The notes under the pieces: generated by a model
Told to the model about the DNA's origin: nothing
Databases searched by the model: none
What the model saw: the letters and a program-made list of their open reading frames with translations, nothing else
NCBI RefSeq assembly: GCF_003667445.1
Contig: NZ_RCTF01000002.1
Span: forward strand, 1-64,000
DNA length: 64,000 nt
Source: Xanthobacter tagetidis
GTDB lineage: Bacteria > Pseudomonadota > Alphaproteobacteria > Rhizobiales > Xanthobacteraceae
Direction: 5' to 3'
Shown here: in pieces, positions 50,823 to 59,395 of the stretch
Layout of the letters: every line of letters begins with the position of its first letter
Numbering within the stretch: position 1 is the stretch's first letter
Program-made: the position numbers and the translations under genes

Positions 50823-52361
50823 ATGGACGAGGACACGCTGAAGGAACTCGACGCGCGCCGCGCCGCCGCCCGCGCCATGGGCGGCGCGGCCGCGCTCGCC
50901 AAGCTGAAGGCCGCGGGCAAGCTCGATGCGCGCGCGCGGGTGGAGCAGCTGCTCGACCCCGGCTCGTTCCGCGAGATCGGCCTGCTCGCCCGCAGCCAGC
51001 ACGGCGCGCTCAAGGCCCGCACGCCGGCCGACGGCCTCGTCGCCGGCTGGGGCACCATCGACGGGCGCGAGGTCTATGTGGCTTCCGAGGACGCCTCGGT
51101 GATCGCCGGGACGCGCGGCCGCGTCGCCGAGGCGAAGAGCCAGCGCGTGCGCGACCTCGCTCTGCGCCACCGCCGCCCCTTCATCGCGCTGATGGAGGCC
51201 GGCGCCGGCCGCTTCCAGGAGAACAACGGCGCCATCGCCGCCGGCCTCGGCGCCCGCTTCAAGGAGCATTTCCAGCTCTCGGGCCGGGTGCCGCAGGTGG
51301 CGGCGGTGATGGGCGCGTGCTTCGGAGGGCCGTCCTTCACGGCGCTGCAGTCCGATCTCGTCACCATCGTCGCCGGCTCCGGCTTCATGGGCATGTCGGG
51401 GCCGCCGGTGGTGAAGGTGGGCATCGGCAAGGAGGTCTCGGCCGAGGACATCGGCGGCGCGCAGAAGAGCGCCGCCGTCACCGGCCAGGCGGACCATCTG
51501 GCGCAGAGCGACGCCGAGGCGCTGGCGGCGATCCGCACCTTCCTCTCCTTCCTGCCCTCCAATTGCGACGAGCTGCCGCCCGACGTCGCCCCCCGCCCGG
51601 CCGCCTGCGACACGCCGGAGGGCGCAGCGCGGCTCGCCGCCATCGTCTCCGACAACCACCGCCGTGCCTACGACATGGAGGAGCTGATCGGCCTCCTCGT
51701 CGATGGCGGCGAGATGTTCCAATACCGCCAGAGCTATGGCCCGAGCCTTATCACCGCGTTCGCCCGCATGGACGGGCACGCGGTCGGCATCCTCGCCAAC
51801 AATCCCATGAAGCTGGCCGGCGCCATCGACGAGAAGGGCATCCAGAAGGCGCGCAAGTTCGTCGACACCTGCGATGCCTTCCACATCCCGCTGGTGTTCC
51901 TGGTGGATTGCCCCGGCTTCATGGTCGGCCCGGAGATCGAGAACCAGCGGATGGTCTCGCTCGCCTCGCGCTTCCTCAACTCCGTCATCGGCGCGAGCGT
52001 GCCCAAGGCGACCATCGTCCTGCGCAAGGCGGTGGGCCTCGCCTATCTCGCCATGGGCGGGCGGGTGATGGCGCCGGACGCCCTCGTCGCCTGGCCCACC
52101 GCCCAGTTCGACGTGATGGGCCCTGCGGCCGGCGTGGAACTCACCTACGGCAAGGAGATCTCCAAGGCGGCGGACCCGGCCGCGCGGCGCCGCGAGCTGC
52201 TCGCCAGCGCGGAGGCGCAGGCCTCGGCCTATCTCGCCGCCGAGATGGCGCTCATCGACGACGTCATCGCGCCGGCGGAGACCCGCGGCGTGATCCTCGA
52301 CGTCCTCGCCCGCACGCGCTCCGGGCGCGTGCCCTCCTTCAAGCACCGCATCGATCCATGA
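50823..52361 (+). CDS. Acyl-CoA carboxylase carboxyltransferase subunit (PccB/MccB-like)
   Basis: A 512-residue carboxyltransferase of the crotonase-like ClpP fold. It has the N-terminal-half glycine turn GSGFMGMSGPPVVKVGIGKEVS (~residues 180-201) and the C-terminal-half counterpart KAVGLAYLAMGG near 400. Size and layout match acyl-CoA carboxylase beta chains for propionyl-, methylcrotonyl- or related acyl-CoA; the substrate cannot be assigned. The stop overlaps the next ATG, coupling it to a flavoprotein gene. Confidence 0.88.
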   Translation: MDEDTLKELDARRAAARAMGGAAALAKLKAAGKLDARARVEQLLDPGSFREIGLLARSQHGALKARTPADGLVAGWGTIDGREVYVASEDASVIAGTRGRVAEAKSQRVRDLALRHRRPFIALMEAGAGRFQENNGAIAAGLGARFKEHFQLSGRVPQVAAVMGACFGGPSFTALQSDLVTIVAGSGFMGMSGPPVVKVGIGKEVSAEDIGGAQKSAAVTGQADHLAQSDAEALAAIRTFLSFLPSNCDELPPDVAPRPAACDTPEGAARLAAIVSDNHRRAYDMEELIGLLVDGGEMFQYRQSYGPSLITAFARMDGHAVGILANNPMKLAGAIDEKGIQKARKFVDTCDAFHIPLVFLVDCPGFMVGPEIENQRMVSLASRFLNSVIGASVPKATIVLRKAVGLAYLAMGGRVMAPDALVAWPTAQFDVMGPAAGVELTYGKEISKAADPAARRRELLASAEAQASAYLAAEMALIDDVIAPAETRGVILDVLARTRSGRVPSFKHRIDP

Positions 52362-53980
52362 GGCCGGACACCATGAGGCAGCCGTCGCCCGCATCCTGGG
52401 ACATGGAGACCGACGTGCTGGTGGTGGGGTTCGGCGCCGCTGGCGCCGTCGCCGCCATCGAGGCCGCCGATCGCGGGGCGCGCACCGTTCTGATCGAGAA
52501 GATGGCGTTTTCCGGCGGGCTCTCCGTCGTCTCCGCCGGCGGCATCCGCGTGAGCGCCGACCGCGCGGCGGCGCTCGCTTATCTCGAAGCCACCTGCGGC
52601 GGCCGCACCCCGCAGGACATGCTGGAGGCGCTCGCCGCCGGCATGGTGGAGGTGGAAGGCTATATGCGCGGGCTCGCCCGACTCAGCGGCGCGAAGGTGC
52701 GCGTCACGCCGGCGCTCGGCAATTATCCGCTGCCGGGATACGAGGCGCTCGGCTATTGCGAGGTCGAGGCGGTGCCGGCGCTGGAGGACGGCACCTGCTT
52801 TCCCCAGGCGGGGCCGGTAAAGAACGGCACGCGCCTCTTCAAGGTGCTCGCGGACAATGTGGCCGCCCGCCCGGTCGAGGTGCTGATGTCCACGCCGGCG
52901 CGCCGCCTCCTCACCGACGGCGACGGCGCGGTGATCGGCCTCCTCGCCGAGCGTGACGGCCGGCCGTTCGCCATCCGCGCCCATGGCGGCGTCATCCTCG
53001 CCTGCGGCGGGTTCGAGGCCGATGCGGAGATGCAGCGGCAATACTTCCAGAAGGGCGCCGTGCTCACCGGCTCGTTCCGCGGCAATACCGGCGACGGCAT
53101 CCGCATGGCCCAGGCGGTGGGCGCCGACCTCTGGCACATGTGGCACTATCACGGCCCCTACGGCCTCATGCATCCGGACCCGGACTATCCGTTCGGCCTC
53201 TATCTCAAGGCGGTGCCCATGTGGACGCCGGCGCCCAGCGGGGCGGGCGCGCTCGGCGCCGCCACCCTCGGCACCGATCCCGCGCCCGGCAAGGCCTCCG
53301 AGAAGGTCCTGCCGCGCCTGGCCTGGATCCTCGTCGACCAGGCCGGCCGGCGCTTCATGGACGAGTATCCGCCCTATCCCGGCGATACCGGCGTGCGCCC
53401 GTTCGACGCCTTCGACCCGAAGCGGCAGGGCTTTCCGCGCGATCCTGCCTTCCTGATCTTCGACGAGGCCGGACGGCGCATGTATCCGCTGGGACGCTCG
53501 GTCCATAACGACCCGCACCCGCACCTCGCCTGGAGCACGGACAATGGGCGCGAGATCGAGGACGGCATCTTCCAGCGCGCCGAGAGCCTCGACGCGCTCG
53601 CGGCGCTGATGGGCGTGCCCGCAGCCGAGCTGCGCGCCACGGTGGAGGCCTGGAACGCCGCCGTCGCCGCCGGCCGCGACGCGGCCTTCGGCCGCCTGCC
53701 GGAGACCATGGCGCCGATTGGCGAGCCGCCGTTCTATTTCGGGCGGGTGCGGCCGGTGGTCATCAACACCCAGGGCGGTCCGCGCCACGACGTGCGCCAG
53801 CGCGTGCTGGACCCGTTCGGCGCGCCGATCCCGGGCCTCTATGCGGCCGGCGAACTCGGCAGCCTGTTCGGCCACATCTATATGAGCGGCGGCAACCTCG
53901 CCGAATGCGTCGTCGGCGGGCGCATTGCCGGCCGGCAGGCGGCGGAGGCGCGCTCGCGCGCGCTCCAGCCTCAGACGTAG
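52358..53980 (+). CDS. FAD-dependent oxidoreductase, fumarate reductase/KstD-like
   Basis: A 540-residue flavoprotein. The N-terminal FAD motif is VLVVGFGAAGAVAAIEAADRG (~residues 20-40); the C-terminal cofactor-closing stretch is GLYAAGELGSLFGHIYMSGGN. The domain order matches the fumarate reductase / urocanate reductase / 3-ketosteroid-1-dehydrogenase family. There is no signal peptide, so it should be cytoplasmic. It is translationally coupled to the carboxyltransferase and overlaps the convergent enolase-family gene by 10 bp. It probably inserts or removes a C=C bond next to a carbonyl. Confidence 0.85.
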   Translation: MRPDTMRQPSPASWDMETDVLVVGFGAAGAVAAIEAADRGARTVLIEKMAFSGGLSVVSAGGIRVSADRAAALAYLEATCGGRTPQDMLEALAAGMVEVEGYMRGLARLSGAKVRVTPALGNYPLPGYEALGYCEVEAVPALEDGTCFPQAGPVKNGTRLFKVLADNVAARPVEVLMSTPARRLLTDGDGAVIGLLAERDGRPFAIRAHGGVILACGGFEADAEMQRQYFQKGAVLTGSFRGNTGDGIRMAQAVGADLWHMWHYHGPYGLMHPDPDYPFGLYLKAVPMWTPAPSGAGALGAATLGTDPAPGKASEKVLPRLAWILVDQAGRRFMDEYPPYPGDTGVRPFDAFDPKRQGFPRDPAFLIFDEAGRRMYPLGRSVHNDPHPHLAWSTDNGREIEDGIFQRAESLDALAALMGVPAAELRATVEAWNAAVAAGRDAAFGRLPETMAPIGEPPFYFGRVRPVVINTQGGPRHDVRQRVLDPFGAPIPGLYAAGELGSLFGHIYMSGGNLAECVVGGRIAGRQAAEARSRALQPQT

Positions 53981-55110
53981 CAGGGGCCTTCGATGAGGGG
54001 GTGCGCGGCGAGGAACGCCTCGTCCACCTCGATGCCGAGGCCCGGCCCCTCGCGGCAGGTCACGGTGCCTTCCGGCGTGAGCGCGTAGGGCAGGCCGCAC
54101 ACCTCGTCGCGGAACGGGTTGTGGTGCGCCACGTCGCCCTCGAAATAGCCGGGATTGTCCACCGCGCACATCAGATGGAGCGTTGCCACCATGTTGATGC
54201 CGGTGGCCGAGGTGTGCGGGTTCACCGACAGCTTCCAGGCCGAGGCGAGGATGGCGATGCGGTGGCACTCGGTGATGCCGCCGGCCTTGGAGAGGTCTGG
54301 CTGCACGAAGGTCACGGCGCCGTCCGCGATCAGCCGGGTGAATTCGTAGCGGGTATAGTGGTTCTCGCCCGCCGCCAGCGGCACGCGGCCGAGCTTCGCG
54401 AGGTCCTGGTAGCTGCGATAGTCCTGCGGCGGGAACGGCTCCTCGAACCAGCCGACATTGGCCGCCTCGTAGGCCGGCATCACCCGGCGCGCATGGTCCG
54501 GGGTGCAGCCGGTGTTGCCGTCCACCAGGATGTCCACGTCCGGCCCCACGGCGGCGCGCACCGCCTCCACGCGGGCGATGTCGCGCGCGGGCGCATCGCC
54601 GCCGCGCAGCTTCAGCGCGCGATAGCCCTGGGCGACGTAGGACGCCGCCTCCTCGGCCAGCGCCTTGGGGTCCTGCCAGCCGAGCGAGATGCCGCCCGCA
54701 TAGGCCTTGATCGGCTTCGGCGCGCCGCCGAGCAGACGGTGGATCGGCTGCCCCATGACCTTGCCGCGGATGTCCCACAGCGCGATGTCGAGCCCGCTGA
54801 GCGCCAGGGCCGCGGCGGCGCCCATGCCGTGGCTCGCCAGCTGCATGCGGTAGACCTTCTGCCACACGCCCACCACGTCGAGCGCGTCCATGCCGAGCAC
54901 CAGCTCCGACAGGGTCGTGTCGATCAGCTTCGCCACGGCGCCGGGGCAGCGGCCGTGATGCGCCTCGCCCCAGCCGACCACGCCGTCGCTGGTCTCGACC
55001 CGCACCAGCACGGAATCGCGCTTCACCGCGCGGCCGATGCCGAGGGTGACGTTCTTGCCCTCGGGCACGCGGAAGGAGATGGGGACGGCCTTGATGGAGG
55101 CGATGCGCAT
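53971..55110 (-). CDS. Mandelate racemase/muconate lactonizing enzyme family protein (KxR type)
   Basis: A 379-residue enolase-superfamily enzyme. Metal ligands are visible in LVDGN (Asp), WFEEP (Glu) and AAGENHY (Glu); a D-H dyad lies in VQPDLSKAGG and VNPHTSATG. The second-strand base motif is KLR, i.e. K-x-R rather than K-x-K. It acts on an alpha-hydroxy or sugar acid by abstracting the proton alpha to a carboxylate, giving dehydration, epimerisation or cycloisomerisation. It is the last gene of the TctC-led operon. Confidence 0.86.
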   Translation of the reverse strand: MRIASIKAVPISFRVPEGKNVTLGIGRAVKRDSVLVRVETSDGVVGWGEAHHGRCPGAVAKLIDTTLSELVLGMDALDVVGVWQKVYRMQLASHGMGAAAALALSGLDIALWDIRGKVMGQPIHRLLGGAPKPIKAYAGGISLGWQDPKALAEEAASYVAQGYRALKLRGGDAPARDIARVEAVRAAVGPDVDILVDGNTGCTPDHARRVMPAYEAANVGWFEEPFPPQDYRSYQDLAKLGRVPLAAGENHYTRYEFTRLIADGAVTFVQPDLSKAGGITECHRIAILASAWKLSVNPHTSATGINMVATLHLMCAVDNPGYFEGDVAHHNPFRDEVCGLPYALTPEGTVTCREGPGLGIEVDEAFLAAHPLIEGPCYV

Positions 55111-55137
55111 GGGGCTTCTCGGTCTTGAGGCGCCCGC

Positions 55138-56109
55138 TCAGGCGGCGGGCTTGCGGAAAGCGGGATTGACGAGGTTCTTCGGTTCCTCGCCCTTGAGCAT
55201 GCGCAGCACCTCCTCGGCCGCGCCGATGCTCATGGCGCGCATGGAGGTGGCGGTGATGCCGGCGCCATGGGGCGTCATGATGAGGTTCGGCAGCGCGAAG
55301 AGCGGGCTGTCGGGCGGCACCGGGTGGACGTCGTAGACGTCGGTGGCGGCGCCGGCGATGCGGTCGGACTTCAGCGCCTCGATCAGCGCGGCGGTGTCGA
55401 CGATCGGGCCGCGCGCCGGGTTCACCAGCACCGCGTCCGGCTTCATGCGGGCGATGAGGCCGGCGCTGACGAGGCCGGTGGTCTCCGGCGTCAGCGGGCA
55501 GGCGATGACGATGGCGTCGGACTGCGCGAACAGGTCTTCGAGGCTGACCGGCGTGACGCCGGCAGGCGCCTTGCCGGAGCGAGAGGCGCCGAGCACGCGC
55601 ATGCCGAAGCCGGCGGTGGCGATGGCGGCGACCCGCTGGCCGATGGCGCCGAGGCCGACGATGCCGAGCGTGGTGGCGCCGATCTCCTGCGTTCCGTCCG
55701 CGAGGCTCCGCGCCGGGTTCCAGCCGTCCGCCCTGAGACGGGCGTCCATGCGCGCCAGCGGGCGGCGCAGCGCGAACAAGGCGGCGAAGACGTATTCCGC
55801 GACGGTCTGGGTGTTGCTGCCGGGCAGGTTCGCGACCGGGATGCCGAGGGCGGTTGCCTCGGCGACGGGGATGAAGTCCAGCCCCACGCCGTGCCGCACC
55901 ACGCCCTTCACGCGGGATGCGCCCTCGAACACGCCGGAGGGCAGCTTGGCGCGGACGATCACGGCATCCGCCGCGCGCACGCCGGCGCGCAGTGTGTCGT
56001 CGGACGTGTCCGGCCCCACCACGATCTCGGCATGAGGCGCGAGCAATGCCGCGCCGTCCGGGTGGATCGCATTGGTGGAGAACACCACCGGGCGCGTGTC
56101 ACTGGCCAT
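55138..56109 (-). CDS. D-isomer-specific 2-hydroxyacid dehydrogenase
   Basis: A 323-residue dehydrogenase. The NAD-binding motif is GIVGLGAIGQRV (~145-156). Catalytic residues lie in VNPARGPIVD (Arg) and MTPHGAG (His); the acidic partner region reads TDVYDVHP. It interconverts a 2-hydroxy acid and 2-keto acid with NAD(P)H. Its start overlaps the FAH-gene stop by 11 bp, indicating coupled expression with the dehydratase/hydrolase pair. Confidence 0.9.
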   Translation of the reverse strand: MASDTRPVVFSTNAIHPDGAALLAPHAEIVVGPDTSDDTLRAGVRAADAVIVRAKLPSGVFEGASRVKGVVRHGVGLDFIPVAEATALGIPVANLPGSNTQTVAEYVFAALFALRRPLARMDARLRADGWNPARSLADGTQEIGATTLGIVGLGAIGQRVAAIATAGFGMRVLGASRSGKAPAGVTPVSLEDLFAQSDAIVIACPLTPETTGLVSAGLIARMKPDAVLVNPARGPIVDTAALIEALKSDRIAGAATDVYDVHPVPPDSPLFALPNLIMTPHGAGITATSMRAMSIGAAEEVLRMLKGEEPKNLVNPAFRKPAA

Positions 56110-57001
56110 AGGGGGCTCCCTGGGCGATCGGGTTGGGGAGGGTGCCGAGGCCCTCGACGGTGGCGCGCACCACCGAGCCCGGCCGGAGCCAGGCCGGCGG
56201 GGTGCGCATGCCGGCGACGCCGGCCGGCGTTCCAGTGGCGATCACGTCGCCCGGCGCCAGCGCATGGTCCTGCGACAGGCGCGCGACGAGGTCGGCCACG
56301 TCGAACACGAGGTTGGAAGACACGCCTTCCTGCAGCCGCACGCCGTCCACCTCCAGGCTCAGAGCGAGGCGGTGGGGGTCGCCGATCTCGTCGGCGGTGG
56401 CGAGGAACGGGCCGAGCGGGCCGAAGGTGGGCAGGTTCTTGCCGCGCGTGAAGCCGCCGTCGCGCTTGATCATCTCGCTGGCGCTGATGTCATTGAACAC
56501 CGCATAGGCGCACACATGCGCCAGCGCGTCCGCGCGGCTCACCTTGTGCGCGGGACGGCCGATGACCGCGGCGATCTCCACCTCGTAGGTGCAGCCGCCG
56601 ATGTCCGGCGGCAGAAGGATCGGCGCGCCGGGGCCGACCACGGTGGAGGGCTGCTTCATGAACAGCACCGGCGCCGCCGGCGGCGCCATGCCGCGCTCCT
56701 CCAGCGCGTCGCGATAGTTGAAGGCCAGGGCGAAGATGCGCGCGGGCACGAAGGGGGCGAGCAGCGCCACCTCGGCGAGCGGCAGCAGGGCCGCGGGCGC
56801 AAGGCCGTGCCGGGCGATGTCGGCGGCGGCCGCGGCGAGGCCCGCGCCCACGAGCGCGGAGACGTCGGCCGGGCAGCCCTTGAGGGCGTCGGCCATGGCG
56901 GGATGGGCGAGGTCGCAGACCTCATCGTCCGCGCCCGCGCCGTCGCCCTTCAGCACGCCGGCGCGCGGCGTGCCGTCCTTCAGGAAGGTGACGAAGCGCA
57001 T
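56099..57001 (-). CDS. Fumarylacetoacetate hydrolase (FAH) family protein
   Basis: A 300-residue FAH-fold protein. The metal site segments are FALAFNYRDALEERG, TYEVEIAAVIG (two Glu) and NDISASEMIKRDGG; C-terminal GDVIATGTPAGVAGMR completes the fold. Family members cleave or decarboxylate acylpyruvates and 2-keto-3-deoxy sugar acids. Placed between an enolase-type dehydratase and a 2-hydroxyacid dehydrogenase, it probably processes the 2-keto acid made by dehydration. Confidence 0.88.
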   Translation of the reverse strand: MRFVTFLKDGTPRAGVLKGDGAGADDEVCDLAHPAMADALKGCPADVSALVGAGLAAAAADIARHGLAPAALLPLAEVALLAPFVPARIFALAFNYRDALEERGMAPPAAPVLFMKQPSTVVGPGAPILLPPDIGGCTYEVEIAAVIGRPAHKVSRADALAHVCAYAVFNDISASEMIKRDGGFTRGKNLPTFGPLGPFLATADEIGDPHRLALSLEVDGVRLQEGVSSNLVFDVADLVARLSQDHALAPGDVIATGTPAGVAGMRTPPAWLRPGSVVRATVEGLGTLPNPIAQGAPYGQ

Positions 57002-57004
57002 GTC

Positions 57005-58147
57005 TCAGGCCACCCGGTAGCGGTCGATGACCGAGCGGTCGATCTCGATGCCGAGGCCGGGGCCGGTGGGGATCTTCACCCGGCCGCGCTCCTGCACGAT
57101 GGGCTCCTTGGCGAGATGGTCGCGGAACGGGTTCTCGCACTGCTCGAACTCCAGCAGCGGCTCGAACGGGAACAGGCTCGGCGGCTGGTCGGCGAGCGAG
57201 CCGAGGAAGTGCAGGGTAGCGGCGATGCCCACCGCCGAGCCCCAGGCGTGGGGCACGCACTCGACGCCGTGGGTGGAGGCGAGCGTCGCGATCTTCTTGC
57301 ATTCGGAGAGGCCGCCCGCCGCGCACACGTCCGGCTGCACGATGTCCATGGCCTTGCGCACGATGGCGTCGCGGAAGCCCCAGCGGGTGAACTCGTTCTC
57401 GCCGCCGGCCACCGCCATGTCGAGGGCGCGGGCGACCTCCACATAGCCGTCGATGTCCTCGGGCGAGATCGGCTCCTCGAACCACTCGATGTCCAGCTCC
57501 TCGAGCTTGCGGCCGAGGCGGATGGCGACCGGCACCGAGAAGGCGTGGTTGGCGTCCACCATCAGGCGGATGTCGGGGCCGACCGCATCGCGCACCGCCT
57601 TCACGCGCTCATAGTCCTTGTTGATGTTGCCGAGGCCGATCTTCATCTTGATGGCCTTGAAGCCTTCCTCGACATAGCCCGTGGCCTCCTCCACCGCCTC
57701 TTCCACGAGGCGGTCGAAGTCGATGAAATAGAGGCCGGTGGCGTAGCAGTCGACCTCGGTGCGGAAGGCGCCGCCGAGCAGCTTGTGCACCGGCTTGCCG
57801 CAGCTCTTGCCGACGATGTCCCAGAGCGCGATGTCGATGCCGCTGATGGCGGCGATGGACATGCCCTTGTTCCCGTAGTCCTTGATGCGGTTGTAGAGGT
57901 CTTCCCAGATCACCTCCACGTCGAACGGGTCGCGGCCGATGATGCGGGGGCCGAACTGGGTCTCGATGAAGGCCTTGGCCACGGCCGAGGGGCCGTAGCA
58001 CTCGCCCCAGCCGACGATGCCGTCGGCGGTCTCGATCTCCACGAGGCAGGTGCCGCGCGTCTTGTAGAGCCAGCCCCGCGAGGAGGTGAAGGGCTTCTCC
58101 ACGGGGGAGGACATCACATGGGCCTTGACGGACTTGATGACGCTCAC
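57005..58147 (-). CDS. Mandelate racemase/enolase-superfamily dehydratase (KxK type)
   Basis: A 380-residue enzyme from GTG 58147. It has K-x-K base motif KMK in FKAIKMKIGLG, metal ligands in LMVDANHAF, EWFEEPI and AGGENEF, and a D-H dyad in VQPDVCAAGG and CVPHAWGS. This is the mandelate racemase-subgroup layout typical of acid-sugar dehydratases. It is separated from the upstream TctC-type gene by a palindromic repeat block and from FAH by 3 nt. The exact sugar acid is unknown. Confidence 0.87.
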   Translation of the reverse strand: MSVIKSVKAHVMSSPVEKPFTSSRGWLYKTRGTCLVEIETADGIVGWGECYGPSAVAKAFIETQFGPRIIGRDPFDVEVIWEDLYNRIKDYGNKGMSIAAISGIDIALWDIVGKSCGKPVHKLLGGAFRTEVDCYATGLYFIDFDRLVEEAVEEATGYVEEGFKAIKMKIGLGNINKDYERVKAVRDAVGPDIRLMVDANHAFSVPVAIRLGRKLEELDIEWFEEPISPEDIDGYVEVARALDMAVAGGENEFTRWGFRDAIVRKAMDIVQPDVCAAGGLSECKKIATLASTHGVECVPHAWGSAVGIAATLHFLGSLADQPPSLFPFEPLLEFEQCENPFRDHLAKEPIVQERGRVKIPTGPGLGIEIDRSVIDRYRVA

Positions 58148-58209
58148 GACGCGCTCTTTCTGAATAGTTGGAAGGAGGGCGCGGGCAACCCGCACCTTGG
58201 TTTCGTCGT

Positions 58210-58307
58210 GCCCCGGCTTGTCCGGGGCATTGCCTGCACCGCCTGCGCGATGCTTCGGATCGATCCAGCCCGGCCCGACCGTGGATCCCCCGGACAAGCC
58301 GGGGGAT
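58210..58307. repeat. Palindromic repeat pair downstream of the TctC-type gene
   Basis: GCCCCGG/CCGGGGC with a CTTGT loop (58210-58228) and ATCCCCCGG/CCGGGGGAT with an ACAAG loop (58285-58307), separated by unremarkable sequence. This is the same family as at 8483-8505 and 12012-12044. Confidence 0.7.
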
Positions 58308-58331
58308 GACGGCGCCGAGGGGGCGCTCCGA

Positions 58332-59297
58332 TCAGTCCTTGCCCTTGAACACCTGGGTCGCGACGGCGTTCAGCGACTTCTGGACGTCGTTCACTTCCTT
58401 GTCGAGCGCGTCGCCGGTCAGGTCGTCCACGAGCACGCCGTTCTCGGCCGCGAAGGCCTTGAAGCGCGGGTCCTGGATCGACTTGCGGAACGCGTCGACC
58501 AGGGTCTTGCGCACCGCCGGGGGCATGTTCGCAGGGCCCACCACATAGGCCATCTGCACCACCGGGCCGTAGGGGAACACGTCGAAGCCCTTCTCCTTCA
58601 TGGTCGGCACGTCGGGGAAGACGTCGAGGCGCTCGTTGGCGAACACCGCGATCGGCCGCACCTGGCCGGCCTTGATCTGGCTGATGCTCTCCGAGGGCTT
58701 CAGCACGCCCGCGTCAACCTGGCCGCCGGCGAGATCGACGATCACCTTGGCGCCGCCGGGATAGGGCACGTTGACATAGTCCACGCCCGCCGCCTTGGCG
58801 GTCATGGTCGCGAAGATGTGGTTGATGTTGTAGCTGCCCGGCGTGCCGATGGTGACCTTGCCCGGGTTGGCCTTCATCTTCGCCACGAAGGCGTCGATGT
58901 CCTTGGGCCCGTCGGTGTGCACCAGCAGCATCAGGGGATCGCTGGAGATGCGGGCGATGCCGGAAAACTGCTCGTTGCGCAGCGGCGTCTTGCCCTGGGC
59001 GATCATGGACAGCGTGGACGAGGTGCCCATGCCCAGCGTGTAGCCGTCCGGCGCGGCGCTGGCGACGCGGCCCATGCCGATGGTGCCGGTGCCGCCGGGC
59101 ACGTTGTCGACGATGATGTTGATGCCGTTCTCGGCGAGAATCGGAGCCAGCTTGCGGGCCGCGATGTCATTGGAGCCGCCCGCGTTCCACGGCACGATCA
59201 GGCGCACCTCGCGGGTGGGAAACTTGTCCTGGGCCGCCGCGGGCGCGGCCGTGAGAATCATGGCAGCCGCAGCGGCCGACGCGACGCGAAGGAACAT
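58332..59297 (-). CDS. TctC/Bug-family periplasmic binding protein (orphan)
   Basis: A 321-residue binding protein with a Sec signal peptide (MFLRVASAAAAAMILTAAPAAAQ). Bug motifs are FPTREVRLIVPWNAGGSNDIAARKL and DNVPGGTGTIGMGRV. No TctA/TctB gene is in this cluster, so it must use a permease encoded elsewhere or act as a sensor-type Bug protein. It is the first gene of the catabolic operon and divergent from the GntR regulator, with a 14-bp palindrome between them. Confidence 0.9.
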   Translation of the reverse strand: MFLRVASAAAAAMILTAAPAAAQDKFPTREVRLIVPWNAGGSNDIAARKLAPILAENGINIIVDNVPGGTGTIGMGRVASAAPDGYTLGMGTSSTLSMIAQGKTPLRNEQFSGIARISSDPLMLLVHTDGPKDIDAFVAKMKANPGKVTIGTPGSYNINHIFATMTAKAAGVDYVNVPYPGGAKVIVDLAGGQVDAGVLKPSESISQIKAGQVRPIAVFANERLDVFPDVPTMKEKGFDVFPYGPVVQMAYVVGPANMPPAVRKTLVDAFRKSIQDPRFKAFAAENGVLVDDLTGDALDKEVNDVQKSLNAVATQVFKGKD

Positions 59298-59319
59298 GGC
59301 GCTTCTCCCCTTTGTGTTA

Positions 59320-59333
59320 TTTGTTATAACAAA
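59320..59333. promoter_or_regulatory. Perfect palindrome, candidate GntR operator
   Basis: TTTGTTATAACAAA, 22 bp upstream of the binding-protein start and 63 bp from the GntR start, in an AT-rich divergent gap. Such short symmetric sites are typical for FCD-type GntR regulators. Confidence 0.6.
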
Positions 59334-59395
59334 CGACAAGTGGTGGACTTGTCAACGGGGTTCTGGAATGGTCCGGTGATGGGATGGAGGCGCTT

